Shown: positions 26,211-37,516, counted from the stretch's first letter. The stretch is 64,000 nucleotides of DNA from Rhodospirillales bacterium 24-66-33 (GCA_002281855.1 NCHQ01000002.1:62001-126000); one strand, 5' to 3'. The notes: generated from the sequence alone by a model not told the origin. Program-made: numbers and translations.

Positions 26211-27316
26211 GGCGTGGCCTGCGGGAACTGGAGCGGCAACATGACCCTGAATGTTGTGCGGCCAGGCTCGCTATCGAATTCGATCGCGCCGCCGTGGTCG
26301 TTGATGATCTTGGCGACCAAAGCAAGACCCAGGCCGGTTCCGGTGGGCTTGTTGGTCACGAACGCGTCGAACAGGTGACTGCGGATCTCGTCCGACACGC
26401 CGCGGCCGTTGTCGCGCACGGAAACGACCAGCGGCAGGTTCACCCTCGTCTGCTGTCCGGGCACGGCCAGCCGCAGCCCATGACGGTAGGCCGTCGACAG
26501 TTCGATCTCGCGATCGACGTCGCCCGGGACCTCGCAGGCATTCTTCACCAGGTTCAGGAACACCTGGATGAGCTGGTCGCGGTCGCCATGCACGTCCGGC
26601 AGCGACGGATCGTAGGTCTCGATGAAGCGTACCCCTTTGCCGAAGCCGTTCTGCGACAGGCGGCGCACGTGGTTCAGGACCTGATGGATGTTGATCGGCC
26701 CGCGCTCGATCGGGCGGCCGTCGGCGAAGGCCTCCATGCGGTCGACCAGCGCGACGATGCGGTCGGTCTCCTCGCAGATCAGCTCTGTGAGCTCGCGATC
26801 GGAATCCGGCACCGACTGTTCGAGGAGCTGGGCGGCGCCGCGGATGCCGGACAGCGGGTTCTTGACCTCGTGCGCCAGCATCGCGGCCAGCGCGCTCACC
26901 GAGCGGGCGGCGCTGCGGTGCGACAGCTGGCGGTCGATGCTGCGGGCGATCGTCTGCTCGACCAGCGAGATCGCCACCAGCCCTTCGCTGTCGACGACCG
27001 GCGAGAGGCGGAGCGCGCAGAAGCGCGTGCCGATGCGCGGCGAGGCAAGCGTCACGCCGTTTTCGGCCACCGCGCCGCCGGTCACAACGACCTGCTCCAG
27101 CAGCGAGAAGAGCGGCGTGTCCTCGGGAATGAACTCACTCAGCGGATGGCCGACGAGTCGGGCCCGGCCGACGCCGAAGAACTGCTCGGCCGAGAGGTTG
27201 GCGTAATGCATCTGGCCGTTTGCATCGACGACGATGATCGCTTCCGAGAGCGAATCGAGAAGAGCCGTCGGAAACTGATCGCTCATGCCGTTCCGTTTGA
27301 GAGGGCGCAGGGACAT
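26207..27316 (-). CDS. ntrB: NtrB nitrogen-regulation histidine kinase
   Basis: 369 aa cytoplasmic kinase/phosphatase for NtrC. PAS domain at about 12-125 ([17 protein letters not shown]), HisKA with [13 protein letters not shown], and HATPase with [19 protein letters not shown] and [11 protein letters not shown]. No membrane helix. The ATG at 27316 overlaps the dusB stop by 1 nt; a second ATG 10 codons in (27286) is equally possible. Part of the dusB-ntrBC-ntrYX operon. Confidence 0.96.
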   Translation of the reverse strand: MSLRPLKRNGMSDQFPTALLDSLSEAIIVVDANGQMHYANLSAEQFFGVGRARLVGHPLSEFIPEDTPLFSLLEQVVVTGGAVAENGVTLASPRIGTRFCALRLSPVVDSEGLVAISLVEQTIARSIDRQLSHRSAARSVSALAAMLAHEVKNPLSGIRGAAQLLEQSVPDSDRELTELICEETDRIVALVDRMEAFADGRPIERGPINIHQVLNHVRRLSQNGFGKGVRFIETYDPSLPDVHGDRDQLIQVFLNLVKNACEVPGDVDREIELSTAYRHGLRLAVPGQQTRVNLPLVVSVRDNGRGVSDEIRSHLFDAFVTNKPTGTGLGLALVAKIINDHGGAIEFDSEPGRTTFRVMLPLQFPQATP

Positions 27317-28323
27317 CAGGCTGCCTGCCGCTCCACGGCCGGCAGGAAGAACGAAGCGAGCATGCTCCGAACCTTGCCGGCGTCGGTCTCGCGGTTGAGC
27401 GCCGCCCTGAAATCAGCCGAGGCGGGAAGCCCCTTGGAGTACCAGCCGAGATGCTTGCGGGCCATGCGCACACCGGTCTCCGTTCCATAATGTTCGAGCA
27501 TCGCCTCGAAATGCGTGCGCACCGCCGCGTACTGCTCGGCGATCGAGGGATCGGGCAGACGCTCGCCCGTTCGCAGATAGTGGATCGCCTGGTTGAGGAA
27601 CCACGGGCGGCCATAGGCGCCGCGGCCGATCATGATCCCGTCGGCACCCGACTGTTCCAGCGCCTGGTCGACGTCGTCGAGCGTGTTGATGTCGCCGTTC
27701 ACGATCACCGGCAGGCTGGTGGCCTCCTTGACGGAGCGGATGAAGCCCCAGTCGGCGTGGCCTTCGTAGAAGTCGCAGCGCGTGCGGCCGTGCACGGTCA
27801 GCATCCGGATGCCGCACGCCTCGGCGATGCGCGCGAGGTTCGGGGCGTTGCGGTTGGTCGAGTCCCAGCCGGTCCGCATCTTGAGCGTGACCGGCAGCTT
27901 CACCGCCTTGACCGTCGCTTCGAGGATCTTCGCGGCATGGACCTCGTCGCGCATCAGCGACGAACCGGCATGGCCGTTCACGACCTTCTTCACCGGACAG
28001 CCGAAATTGATGTCGATGATCGCAGCACCGCGATCCTCGTTGAGCCTTGCGGCCTCGGCCATGACCTCGGGCTCGCAGCCCGCGAGCTGGACCGACATCG
28101 GAAACTCTTCCGGCGTGGTCTTGGCCATCATCAGCGTCTTGCGGTTCTCGCGGACCATCGCGGCGGACGCGATCATTTCCGAAACGACGAGCCCTGCGCC
28201 ACGCCGCTTCACCATCTGGCGGAAGGGCATGTCGCTGACACCCGACAGCGGGGCCAGGATGACGGGGTCCTCGATACGAACGGGGCCGATGTCGACGGGT
28301 TTGAGGCGGTGTGCGTTTTGCAT
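27316..28323 (-). CDS. dusB: tRNA-dihydrouridine synthase DusB (NifR3)
   Basis: 335 aa flavoenzyme that reduces uridine in the tRNA D-loop. FMN TIM-barrel with [27 protein letters not shown], active-site Cys in [13 protein letters not shown], and [21 protein letters not shown] and [12 protein letters not shown]. First gene of the operon that in alphaproteobacteria carries ntrBC behind it. The promoter region at 28324-28445 contains a 15-bp palindrome. Confidence 0.96.
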   Translation of the reverse strand: MQNAHRLKPVDIGPVRIEDPVILAPLSGVSDMPFRQMVKRRGAGLVVSEMIASAAMVRENRKTLMMAKTTPEEFPMSVQLAGCEPEVMAEAARLNEDRGAAIIDINFGCPVKKVVNGHAGSSLMRDEVHAAKILEATVKAVKLPVTLKMRTGWDSTNRNAPNLARIAEACGIRMLTVHGRTRCDFYEGHADWGFIRSVKEATSLPVIVNGDINTLDDVDQALEQSGADGIMIGRGAYGRPWFLNQAIHYLRTGERLPDPSIAEQYAAVRTHFEAMLEHYGTETGVRMARKHLGWYSKGLPASADFRAALNRETDAGKVRSMLASFFLPAVERQAA

Positions 28324-28346
28324 TCTTTGTTCAGTTTATAGGCATC

Positions 28347-28361
28347 TTGTGCAGTGCACAA
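28347..28361. promoter_or_regulatory. 15-bp perfect palindrome in the dusB-ntrBC / ispDF divergent region
   Basis: TTGTGCA-G-TGCACAA, 24 nt upstream of the dusB start. On the minus strand a TATAAA at 28340-28335 lies just downstream, so the palindrome covers the dusB -35/spacer zone. Two further direct copies of the related half-site TGCGCAA occur near 28395 and 28412. A dimeric regulator is likely; I cannot name it (it does not match the GCAC-N5-GTGC spacing of NtrC). Confidence 0.55.
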
Positions 28362-28445
28362 TAATTGAGCGAGCAATAGCCTGTGCCGCCAAACTGCGCA
28401 AGGGTCGGAAGTGCGCAATCCCCGAAGCCAGTGTTATTGAGGGAT

Positions 28446-29609
28446 GTGACCCCTTGTACAGCCCTCATCGTCGCCGCTGGCCGCGGCAGCCGCTTCGGTG
28501 GCCCACTGCCCAAGCAATATGCGCTTCTGGACGGCGAGCCCGTCCTGCGCCGGACCATTACCGCCCTCAAGGCCGCCCCCGGTATCGACCGGATCCTGGT
28601 CGTGATCAGTTTGGGAGATGACGCACATTACACAGCCGCGACGGCAGGACTGGGGCTGTCGGAACCCGTGCTCGGGGGCGTCAGCCGCCAGCAATCCGTG
28701 CTGAATGGGCTCGAAGCGCTGGCCGGTGCTGCGCCCGATCTGGTGGCAATCCATGATGCCGCGCGCCCCTTCGTGCGACCTCACGATATCGAGGCCTGCC
28801 TCGACGCCGCCTCGGTCGACGGGATCGACGGCGCCGTCCTCGGCATTCCCCTCGCCGATACGCTGAAGCGTGTCGGCGAGGGCCAGATGATCTCGGAGAC
28901 CGTGCCACGGCGCGACCTGTGGCGCGCGCAGACGCCTCAGGTCTTTCGCTTCGCCCCGCTTCTGGCGGCACATCGCGCCGCCGCCTCTCTGGGCGCCGAC
29001 GAAGCGACTGCACTGACCGACGATGCCGCCGTCGCCGAGCGCGCCGGGCTGAAGCTTGTCATGGTCGCGGGCAGCGGAGATAACCGGAAGATCACCACGA
29101 CCGCTGACCTCATCTCCGATCACATGGAAACGCGCAGCGCCCTCGGCTTCGATGTGCACGGCTTCGCGCCGGGCAATGCCGTGATGCTGGGCGGCGTCGC
29201 CATTCCCCACACCCATGCGCTCGCCGGTCACTCCGACGCGGATGTCGTGCTGCATGCGTTGACCGATGCCGTGCTGGGCACGATCGGCGCCGGCGACATC
29301 GGCAAGCACTTCCCGCCCTCCGACCCGCAATGGCGCGGCGCGTCCTCCGACCGGTTCCTGCGCCACGCCATCGATCTCGTGAGCGCGCGGGGTGGCCGCA
29401 TCGTTCACCTCGATGTCACCATCGTCTGCGAAGCCCCCAAGGTCGGACCGCATCGCGACGCCATGGTGAACAGCATCGCCGCCATCGCGGGCATTGCCGC
29501 CGGACGAGTCAGCGTCAAGGCGACGACGACCGAGGGATTGGGCTTCACCGGCCGGCGCGAAGGCATCGCCGCCCAGGCCATTGCGACCGTAGAACTGCCA
29601 GGGAGCTGA
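28446..29609 (+). CDS. ispDF: Bifunctional IspD/IspF (MEP pathway)
   Basis: 387 aa fusion. N-terminal half (1-220) is MEP cytidylyltransferase: TALIVAAGRGSRFGGPLPKQY, VAIHDAARPFVR and TPQVFRF. C-terminal half (about 228-387) is MECDP synthase: GFDVHGF, the metal motif LAGHSDADVVLHALTDA, GDIGKHFPPSDP and the final KATTTEGLGFTGRREGIAAQA. Makes isoprenoid precursors. The fusion is common in alphaproteobacteria. Start uncertain: GTG 28446 fits homology, while GTG 28431 or 28383 would add 5 or 21 residues. Confidence 0.96.
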   Translation: MTPCTALIVAAGRGSRFGGPLPKQYALLDGEPVLRRTITALKAAPGIDRILVVISLGDDAHYTAATAGLGLSEPVLGGVSRQQSVLNGLEALAGAAPDLVAIHDAARPFVRPHDIEACLDAASVDGIDGAVLGIPLADTLKRVGEGQMISETVPRRDLWRAQTPQVFRFAPLLAAHRAAASLGADEATALTDDAAVAERAGLKLVMVAGSGDNRKITTTADLISDHMETRSALGFDVHGFAPGNAVMLGGVAIPHTHALAGHSDADVVLHALTDAVLGTIGAGDIGKHFPPSDPQWRGASSDRFLRHAIDLVSARGGRIVHLDVTIVCEAPKVGPHRDAMVNSIAAIAGIAAGRVSVKATTTEGLGFTGRREGIAAQAIATVELPGS

Positions 29610-29616
29610 GCGGCAC

Positions 29617-30108
29617 ATGTTCGATCACGAAATGCGGGAAGCCGCGGAGCACGTCCTGTTCGCCTGCCGCAAGCGCGGCTTCAAGGTCGTCACGGCCGAG
29701 TCCTGCACCGGCGGCCTGATCGCCGCCGCCCTCACCGCCATTGCCGGTTCGTCCGACGTCGTCGATCGCGGCTTCGTCACCTATTCCAACGAGGCCAAGC
29801 GCGAGATGCTGGACGTGCCGTGGGACGCGATCGTGAGCCATGGTGCGGTGAGCGAGCCGGTGGCGCGCGCGATGGCCACAGGCGCCCTCGCCCGTTCGGG
29901 CGCGCAGCTCTCGGTGTCGGTTACGGGCGTCGCCGGTCCCGGCGGCGGCTCGGCCGAAAAGCCGGTGGGCCTCGTCCATTTCGGCGCGGCGCGCTCGGGC
30001 TTCGAGCCGGTGACCGAACGCCACATCTTCCCCGGCGACCGCGACGCCATCCGCCGCCTCACGGTCATCACGGCGCTGGCGATGCTCGCGAAACTGGCGG
30101 AGCGGTAA
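29617..30108 (+). CDS. pncC: CinA C-terminal-type nicotinamide-nucleotide amidohydrolase
   Basis: 163 aa stand-alone CinA C-terminal domain. TAESCTGGLIAAALTAIAGSS with the active Ser, FVTYSNEAKREMLDV, and VTGVAGPGGGSAEKPVG(L)V are the family blocks. Such proteins deamidate NMN in pyridine-nucleotide salvage. Seven nt after ispDF, so co-transcribed. Convergent with ratA across a palindromic repeat. Confidence 0.93.
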   Translation: MFDHEMREAAEHVLFACRKRGFKVVTAESCTGGLIAAALTAIAGSSDVVDRGFVTYSNEAKREMLDVPWDAIVSHGAVSEPVARAMATGALARSGAQLSVSVTGVAGPGGGSAEKPVGLVHFGAARSGFEPVTERHIFPGDRDAIRRLTVITALAMLAKLAER

Positions 30109-30124
30109 TCGCACACCTGTCCGC

Positions 30125-30205
30125 CTGAGCGCCGCAAAGGATCTCGCGCCCGCCAGGTCGTCCGTTGATCGTTCCGTGAGGTCCTTCGTGGCGCTCAGGA
30201 CGACA
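30125..30205. repeat. Dispersed palindromic repeat, copy 1 (cinA-ratA junction)
   Basis: Left arm CTGAGCGCCGCAAAGGATCT (from about 30124) and right arm AGGTCCTTCGTGGCGCTCAG (30178 onward) form an imperfect inverted repeat of about 80 bp. It is the most divergent of the five copies. Its right arm supplies the last codons and stop of ratA. Confidence 0.7.
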
Positions 30206-30677
30206 GTTTGGCGCCGGCCGGTTTCGGGGGCGCCCCATAGAGTTGCGCCGCCCTCGCCTCGAAGGCCGAGACCATGCGGCGGACGGCTTCGGCGAACAGG
30301 AGCTGCACCGTCTTCTGCAGCAGGATCGAGCGGAAATCGAATTCGAGTTCGAAGTCGATCTGCGTGCCCTCGGGATGGGGCTTGAAGAGCCAGCGGCTCC
30401 GGAGCAGCCGGAACGGTCCCTCGGTCCCGGTCGTGACGATGCGCATGCCTTCCGGATCGTCGGGGAAGAGCTCAACCCGCGACACGAACTTCTCGTGAAA
30501 CGGGCCGAAGCCGATCGCCAGTTCGGCGATCTCCACGTTCGGTCCTTCGCGCCGGCGGATGCGGCCGGCGAAACACCAGGGGAGGAACTCGGGGTAGCGC
30601 GGCACGTCGGCGACCAGGTCGAACAACTGCCGCGGCTGGAACGGAACGACTCGCCGCTCCTGATGACGGGTAGCCAA
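30195..30677 (-). CDS. ratA: RatA/COQ10-type START-domain protein
   Basis: 160 aa SRPBCC/START fold: RRVVPFQPRQLFDLVADVPRYPEFLPWC at the N-terminus and LLRSRWLFKPHPEGTQIDFELEFDF are typical of the Coq10/RatA family, which binds ubiquinone-like lipids (the E. coli member was reported to affect 70S assembly). TTG start at 30677, 7 nt after the lipA stop; no ATG is available. The lipA-ratA order is conserved in alphaproteobacteria. The last three codons come from a palindromic repeat. Confidence 0.9.
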   Translation of the reverse strand: MATRHQERRVVPFQPRQLFDLVADVPRYPEFLPWCFAGRIRRREGPNVEIAELAIGFGPFHEKFVSRVELFPDDPEGMRIVTTGTEGPFRLLRSRWLFKPHPEGTQIDFELEFDFRSILLQKTVQLLFAEAVRRMVSAFEARAAQLYGAPPKPAGAKLSS

Positions 30678-30684
30678 GGAACCG

Positions 30685-31644
30685 TCAGCCTTTGAGCTGC
30701 GCCTGACGCGCGGCCTTGAGGCGCGCGAAGTCGTCGCCGGCATGATAGCTCGACCGGGTCAGAGGCGAGGACGAGACCATCAGGAAGCCCTTGGCGCGCG
30801 CCATCTGGGCCAGTTCGGAGAATTCGGCCGGCGTCCAGAAGCGGTCGAGTGCGGCGTGCTTGGGCGTCGGCTGCAGGTACTGGCCGATCGTCAGGAAATC
30901 GACGTCGGCGGCACGCAGGTCGTCCATGACCTGCAGGATCTCCTCGCGCGTTTCGCCCAGCCCGACCATCAGGCCGGACTTGGTGAACATCGCGGGATCG
31001 ATCTCTTTCACGCGCGACAGCAGGCGCAGCGAGGTGAAGTAGCGCGCGCCCGGGCGGATCGTCGGATAGAGGCGCGGCACGGTCTCGAGATTGTGGTTGA
31101 AGACGTCGGGCCGCGAGGCCACCACCGTCTCGATGGCGCCGGGCTTGCGCATGAAGTCGGGCGTCAGGATCTCGACCGTGGTCGTGGGCGCCGCCTGGTG
31201 CAGCGCCGTGATCACCTCGGCGAAGTGCCCTGCCCCGCCATCGGCGAGGTCGTCGCGGTCGACGGACGTGACCACGACATGGCCGAGGCCGAGCTTGCCG
31301 ACCGCTTCGGCGATGTTGGCCGGCTCATGCGGGTTCAGTGCGCCCGGCTTGCCGGTCGCCACGTTGCAGAAGGCGCAGGCCCGGGTGCAGGTCTCACCCA
31401 TGATCATGAAGGTCGCGTGCTTCTGCTTCCAGCACTCGCCGATGTTAGGGCAGGCCGCTTCCTCGCACACCGTCGTGAGCTTGAGTTCGCGCATCAGCCG
31501 CTTGGTCTCGGCATATTCCGGCGAATTGGGCGCACGCACCCTGATCCAATCCGGCTTGCGCTGGATGGGGTTGTCGGGGCGATGGGCCTTTTCCGGGTGG
31601 CGCTCCGCCCGGCTCAGGGAAAGCTTGTCGAGGGTTCCGTCCAT
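30685..31644 (-). CDS. lipA: Lipoyl synthase
   Basis: Radical-SAM enzyme inserting two sulfurs into protein-bound octanoate. 319 aa with the auxiliary cluster cysteines [12 protein letters not shown], the SAM motif CTRACAFC, and the C-terminal [12 protein letters not shown] serine that ligates the auxiliary cluster. Six nt after lpdA, so its product matures the lipoyl domains encoded by pdhB and pdhC of the same cluster. Confidence 0.98.
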   Translation of the reverse strand: MDGTLDKLSLSRAERHPEKAHRPDNPIQRKPDWIRVRAPNSPEYAETKRLMRELKLTTVCEEAACPNIGECWKQKHATFMIMGETCTRACAFCNVATGKPGALNPHEPANIAEAVGKLGLGHVVVTSVDRDDLADGGAGHFAEVITALHQAAPTTTVEILTPDFMRKPGAIETVVASRPDVFNHNLETVPRLYPTIRPGARYFTSLRLLSRVKEIDPAMFTKSGLMVGLGETREEILQVMDDLRAADVDFLTIGQYLQPTPKHAALDRFWTPAEFSELAQMARAKGFLMVSSSPLTRSSYHAGDDFARLKAARQAQLKG

Positions 31645-31650
31645 GATCGG

Positions 31651-33063
31651 TTAGATATGGAGCGTCCGGCCGTAGGCCGCCAGTACCGACTCGTGCATCA
31701 TCTCGGAAAGAGTGGGATGCGGGAACACCGTGGCCATCAGCTCGGCCTCGGTCGTCTCCAGCGTCTTGGCGATGCTGTAGCCCTGGATCAGCTCGGTGAC
31801 CTCGGCGCCGATCATGTGGGCGCCCAGAAGCTCGCCGGTCTTGGCGTCGAAGATCGTCTTGATGAAACCCTCGGGTTCGCCAAGGGCAATCGCCTTGCCA
31901 TTGCCGATGAAGGGGAATTTGCCGACCTTGAGCTCCAGCCCCTTGGCCTTGGCCGCCGCTTCGGTCAGGCCGATGCTCGCGACCTGCGGCTGGCAATAGG
32001 TGCAGCCCGGGATGTTCTCGGTCTTCATCGGGTGCACGCCCTTCACGCCGGCGATCTTCTCGACCACCAGCACGCCCTCGTGCATCGCCTTGTGGGCGAG
32101 CCAGGGCGGGCCCGCGACGTCGCCGATCGCATAGACGTTGGGCTCGCCGGTGAAGCCCCACTGGTCGATCACGATGTGGGTCTTCTCGACCTTCACTTTG
32201 GTGCCTTCGAGGCCGATATTCTCGACATTGCCGACGATGCCGACGGCGCTGATGACGCGGTCGACCGTGATCTCCTGCGCCTTGCCGCCGACCGTGATGG
32301 TGGCCGTGACATTGTTGGCGCCCTTCTTCAGGTCCGACACGGTGGCGCTGGTCAGGATCTTCATGCCCTGCTTCTCGAACGCCTTCTTGGCGAAGGCGGA
32401 GACCTCGGCATCCTCGACCGGCAGCACGCGGTCCATGACTTCGGCAACCGTCACCTCGGCGCCCATGGTGCGGTAGAAGCTCGCGAACTCGATGCCGATC
32501 GCGCCCGAGCCGATGACCAGCAGCGACTTCGGGAATTCCGGCGGCACCATCGCTTCCTTGTAGCTCCACACCAGCTTGCCGTCGGCCTCGAGGCCGGGAA
32601 GCTGGCGCGCGCGGGCGCCGGTGGCCAGGATCACGTCCTTGGCCGTCAGGGTGACGTTGCTCTTGTCCTTCAGCGCGACCGCGACCTTGCGCGTGGCCCC
32701 GTCGGTGCCGGCGAGCTTCGCCGTGCCGTCGAACACCGCGATCTTGTTCTTCTTCATCAGCATCGAGACGCCGTTGCTGAGCTGGCTCGCCACCTTGCGC
32801 GAGCGCTCGACGATCTTCTTCGGATCGAACGACACGTCCTTGACCGAGAGCCCATAGGCCTCGGCATGCTTGATGAGGCCGTAGACCTCCGAGGTGCGCA
32901 GCAGCGCCTTGGTCGGGATGCAGCCCCAGTTGAGGCAGATGCCGCCCATATGCTCGCGCTCGACCACGGCGGTCTTGAGCCCGAGCTGCGCGGCGCGGAT
33001 CGCGGCGACATAGCCGCCCGGCCCGCCGCCCACGACGATGAGATCGAAACTGGTTTCGGCCAT
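31651..33063 (-). CDS. lpdA: Dihydrolipoyl dehydrogenase (E3)
   Basis: 470 aa flavoprotein reoxidising dihydrolipoamide. FAD motif VVGGGPGGYVAAIRAAQLG, redox disulfide Cys43/Cys48 in GGICLNWGCIPTKALL, NAD motif IGSGAIGIEFASFY, and the C-terminal HPTLSEMMHE with the catalytic His. No lipoyl domain is fused to it. Nine nt after pdhC in the pdh operon. Confidence 0.98.
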   Translation of the reverse strand: MAETSFDLIVVGGGPGGYVAAIRAAQLGLKTAVVEREHMGGICLNWGCIPTKALLRTSEVYGLIKHAEAYGLSVKDVSFDPKKIVERSRKVASQLSNGVSMLMKKNKIAVFDGTAKLAGTDGATRKVAVALKDKSNVTLTAKDVILATGARARQLPGLEADGKLVWSYKEAMVPPEFPKSLLVIGSGAIGIEFASFYRTMGAEVTVAEVMDRVLPVEDAEVSAFAKKAFEKQGMKILTSATVSDLKKGANNVTATITVGGKAQEITVDRVISAVGIVGNVENIGLEGTKVKVEKTHIVIDQWGFTGEPNVYAIGDVAGPPWLAHKAMHEGVLVVEKIAGVKGVHPMKTENIPGCTYCQPQVASIGLTEAAAKAKGLELKVGKFPFIGNGKAIALGEPEGFIKTIFDAKTGELLGAHMIGAEVTELIQGYSIAKTLETTEAELMATVFPHPTLSEMMHESVLAAYGRTLHI

Positions 33064-33072
33064 GACGTGCTC

Positions 33073-34380
33073 CTAGGCCAGCATCGCGGCGGGTTGCTCG
33101 ATATACGCCTTGAGCGTCTGCAGGAACTGCGCGCCCAGGGCGCCGTCCACCACGCGGTGATCGACGGCCAGCGTGCAGCTCATGATGTTTCGGATGACCA
33201 TCTCGCCCTTGCGGACCACGACCCGCTCCTCGCCCGCGCCGACGGCCAGGATCATGGCCTGCGGCGTGTTGATGATGGCGCCGAAGTCGCGGATGCCGAA
33301 CATGCCGAGGTTCGAGATGGTGAAGCCGCCGCCCTGGAACTCCTCGAGCTTGAGCTTCCCGCTCTTGGCGCGGCTGGCGAGGTCCTTCATCTCGATCGAG
33401 ATCTGCGCCAGGCCCTTCATGTCGGCATTGCGCACGATCGGCGTGATGAGGCCGCGATCGGTGGCAACGGCGACGGAGATGTCGACCGCGCCGTACTGGA
33501 TCATCTCGTCCTCGGTCCACGAGGCGTTGCACTCCGGATGGTCGCGGAGCGCCTTGGCGCAGGCCTTGATCACCATATCGTTGACCGAAACCTTGGTGCC
33601 CTTCTTCTCGACCACCGCGTTGATCGCGGTGCGCGCGGTCAGCAGCGCGTCGATCTCGAAGTCGACCGTCAGGTAGAAGTGCGGGACGGTCTGCTTGGAC
33701 TCGAGCATGCGCCGGGCGATGACCTTGCGGATGCTGGTGTGCGGCACGCGGCTGTCGCCGGGTGCCACGAACACTGGCTGGCCGCCGGCGGGCGGCGCCG
33801 GAGCCTTGGCCGCGGCCTTCGGAGCCTGAGCCGCCGCCGCGGGCGCAGCACCGGGCTTGGCATTCTCGACGTCGGCCTTGACGATGCGGCCGTTCGGGCC
33901 CGAGCCCTTGAGCCCGGCGAGGTCGATGCCTTTCTCCGCCGCGATGCGTTTGGCCAGCGGCGAGGCGAAGATACGGGTACCGCCGGACGAAGCGGCGGGC
34001 GCGGCCGCCTCAGCTGCCGGTGCGGGCGCCGCTGCCGGAGACGCTGGCTTCTCCGCGGGCTTTTCCGCAGGCTTCTGCTCGGCCTTGGGCGCGGGCTTTT
34101 CAGCGGCGGGCGCCGCGGACTTGGCGACTTCCGTCTCGCCTTCCTCGAGCAGCACGGCGATGACGGCGTTCACGGCAACGCCTTCGGTGCCTTCCTCGAC
34201 GAGGATCTGGCCGACCTTGCCCTCGTCGACGGCCTCGACTTCCATCGTGGCCTTGTCGGTCTCGATCTCGCAGACGACCTGGCCGGACTTGACCGTGTCA
34301 CCGACCTTGACATGCCACTTGGCGAGCTTGCCCTCCGTCATGGTGGGCGAGAGCGCGGGCATCAGGATGTTGATCGACAT
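33073..34380 (-). CDS. pdhC: Pyruvate dehydrogenase E2 (dihydrolipoamide acetyltransferase)
   Basis: 435 aa. One lipoyl domain (1-80, lipoylated Lys43 in ETDKATM), an Ala/Pro/Lys linker, a peripheral subunit-binding domain (ASPLAKRIAAEKGIDLAGL), a second linker, and the catalytic acetyltransferase domain ending with DHRVVDGALGAQFL (His and Asp active site). Core of the pyruvate dehydrogenase complex. Start at 34380; the longer frame upstream overlaps pdhB. Confidence 0.97.
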   Translation of the reverse strand: MSINILMPALSPTMTEGKLAKWHVKVGDTVKSGQVVCEIETDKATMEVEAVDEGKVGQILVEEGTEGVAVNAVIAVLLEEGETEVAKSAAPAAEKPAPKAEQKPAEKPAEKPASPAAAPAPAAEAAAPAASSGGTRIFASPLAKRIAAEKGIDLAGLKGSGPNGRIVKADVENAKPGAAPAAAAQAPKAAAKAPAPPAGGQPVFVAPGDSRVPHTSIRKVIARRMLESKQTVPHFYLTVDFEIDALLTARTAINAVVEKKGTKVSVNDMVIKACAKALRDHPECNASWTEDEMIQYGAVDISVAVATDRGLITPIVRNADMKGLAQISIEMKDLASRAKSGKLKLEEFQGGGFTISNLGMFGIRDFGAIINTPQAMILAVGAGEERVVVRKGEMVIRNIMSCTLAVDHRVVDGALGAQFLQTLKAYIEQPAAMLA

Positions 34381-34393
34381 GCCGTCTCTCCCG

Positions 34394-35812
<1,419 letters not shown>

Positions 35813-35816
35813 GGGA

Positions 35817-36860
35817 TCAGGCCTCGACCAGGATGTCGGTCCAAAGCTCCGACGGATCGGGCTCGGGACTGTGTTGCGAGAACTCGGCGGCGTCGTTCAC
35901 GATCTTGCGGATTTCGGTGTCGACGGCCTTGAGGGCGGCCTCGTCGACGATCTTGGCGTCGAGCAGGCGCTTGCGGATGTGTTCGATCGGGTCGCGTTCG
36001 TTGCGGAACTTGTCGACCTCTTCCTTGGTCCGGTACTTCGCCGGATCGCTCATCGAATGGCCACGATAGCGATAGGTCTGCATCTCGAGGATGTAGGGCC
36101 CCTGCCCGCTGCGCGCATGCTCGATGGCCTTCTCGCCGGCCGCCCGCACCGCCAGCACGTCCATGCCGTCGACCCGCTCGCCGGGTATGCCGAACGCCTC
36201 GCCGTGGCGATAGAGCTCGGTCGTGGCCGAGGCGCGCTCGACCGAGGTGCCCATGCCGTAGCGGTTGTTCTCGATGATGTAGACCACCGGCAGCTTCCAG
36301 AGGGCCGCCATGTTCATGGCCTCGTAGACCTGGCCCTGGTTGGCGCTGCCGTCGCCGAAGTAGGTCAGCGAGACGTTCTGGTTGCCTTTGTATTTGTGCG
36401 CGAAGGCGAGACCGGTGCCGATCGGCACCTGGGCGCCGACGATGCCGTGGCCGCCGTAGAAGCTCTTCTCGCGGCTGAACATGTGCATCGAACCGCCCTT
36501 GCCCTTGGAGTAGCCGCCGCTGCGTCCCGTCAGCTCGGCCATCACGCCCTTGGGGTCCATGCCGCAGGCCAGCATGTGGCCATGGTCGCGGTACGAGGTG
36601 ATGACGGCGTCCTTGTCGCGGACGTTGGCCTGCATCCCGACCACGACCGCTTCCTGGCCGATGTAGAGATGGCAGAAGCCGCCGATCAGGCCCATGCCGT
36701 AGAGCTGGCCCGCCCGCTCCTCGAAGCGGCGGATCAGCAGCATGTCGCGATAATGCGCCTGGAGTTCGTCGGGACTCACGCTGTTGTCGCCCAAATTCGG
36801 AGGCGACTTCGCCTTGGCGGGAGAAGGATCGTCTTTCGGCTTCGTGGCCGGCTTCGCCAT
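35817..36860 (-). CDS. pdhA: Pyruvate dehydrogenase E1 alpha subunit
   Basis: 347 aa thiamine-diphosphate enzyme subunit. [28 protein letters not shown], the TPP motif [20 protein letters not shown]...ENN, and the phosphorylation-loop region [15 protein letters not shown] are all present. First gene of pdhABC-lpdA-lipA-ratA. The Lys/Pro-rich first 25 residues are probably disordered. Confidence 0.98.
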   Translation of the reverse strand: MAKPATKPKDDPSPAKAKSPPNLGDNSVSPDELQAHYRDMLLIRRFEERAGQLYGMGLIGGFCHLYIGQEAVVVGMQANVRDKDAVITSYRDHGHMLACGMDPKGVMAELTGRSGGYSKGKGGSMHMFSREKSFYGGHGIVGAQVPIGTGLAFAHKYKGNQNVSLTYFGDGSANQGQVYEAMNMAALWKLPVVYIIENNRYGMGTSVERASATTELYRHGEAFGIPGERVDGMDVLAVRAAGEKAIEHARSGQGPYILEMQTYRYRGHSMSDPAKYRTKEEVDKFRNERDPIEHIRKRLLDAKIVDEAALKAVDTEIRKIVNDAAEFSQHSPEPDPSELWTDILVEA

Positions 36861-36894
36861 GGCAGTCCCCTCTTGAACGCGCTTCGGCTTATAG

Positions 36895-36911
36895 CATCGC
36901 TCAGGGCGATG
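36895..36911. promoter_or_regulatory. Inverted repeat in the pdhA promoter
   Basis: CATCGC-TCAGG-GCGATG lies directly upstream (on the minus strand) of a TATAAG -10-like hexamer about 30 nt before pdhA. Its position in the -10/-35 spacer would suit a regulator of the pdh operon. No match to a known site that I can name. Confidence 0.4.
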
Positions 36912-36927
36912 TATTTGATCTAGCTGG

Positions 36928-36955
36928 AAAAAACAGACCCGGCGCGGGTGCGCCG
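36928..36955 (-). terminator. Intrinsic terminator after ftsB
   Basis: Minus strand CGGCGC-ACCC-GCGCCG hairpin followed by GGTCTG and six T. Lies about 110 nt downstream of the ftsB stop and separates it from the pdhA promoter. Confidence 0.55.
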
Positions 36956-37062
36956 CAGCATTTGAGCGATTGTTTGCCTACGGTGGATCGCACCGGACAG
37001 TTTCTTTCAGATGACCGCGAGGCGAACGCTGAACGAGGCGTCATCGTCGCGGGATCTCACCG

Positions 37063-37362
37063 TCAGCGGGTCGGCATGAAGACGATGATGTCGTCCTTGC
37101 GCGCGAAGTTCAGGAGCACGCGCGCCCGCTCGTCGAGCATGTCGGGCTCGAGGCTCTGGTTGCGCAGCGCCGCGACGCGCCGCTCCCAGATCTTCCGGGT
37201 CGCCTCGGCTTCGGCAAGGTTCTGTTCGGCGATCAGCACTTCACGCTGGAGATGCGCCATGGCCAAGAGTCCCCGATCACCATTCACCAGGTGGTATCCG
37301 AAATACCCGAACACCGTGGCGAAGATGACGGGAGCCAGAATCTGACGCGGTCTCAACAACAT
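37063..37362 (-). CDS. ftsB: Septum formation initiator FtsB (DivIC family)
   Basis: 99 aa: one N-terminal membrane helix (ILAPVIFATVFGYFGYHLV) followed by the GDRGLL motif and a coiled coil (LQREVLIAEQNLAEAEATRKIWERRVAAL). Bitopic divisome protein that works with FtsL and FtsQ. Start at 37362 has AGGA 9 nt upstream; a second ATG at 37383 is possible. The gene lies between eno and pdhA in alphaproteobacteria, as here except for two inserted genes. Confidence 0.92.
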   Translation of the reverse strand: MLLRPRQILAPVIFATVFGYFGYHLVNGDRGLLAMAHLQREVLIAEQNLAEAEATRKIWERRVAALRNQSLEPDMLDERARVLLNFARKDDIIVFMPTR

Positions 37363-37480
37363 ATGCTGCGTTCCTGCAGGCATATGGCAACATGTGGTGG
37401 CCTTCCGTCAAGAATTTTCGATCAGCGCGGCGAAATCCAAGCCACGCCGACCCCATGGATCGTCCGGGGTGCGACTCTCG

Positions 37481-37516
37481 TTTCGATTGTTTCGGCTATT
37501 TCGGTTATTTCGTTTG
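37481..37516. repeat. Four tandem 9-bp units at the 3' end of the transporter gene
   Basis: TTTCGATTG, TTTCGGCTA, TTTCGGTTA and TTTCGTTTG in a row (plus strand). The array covers the last three codons and stop of the transporter and 24 bp beyond. Probably slippage-derived. Confidence 0.6.
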
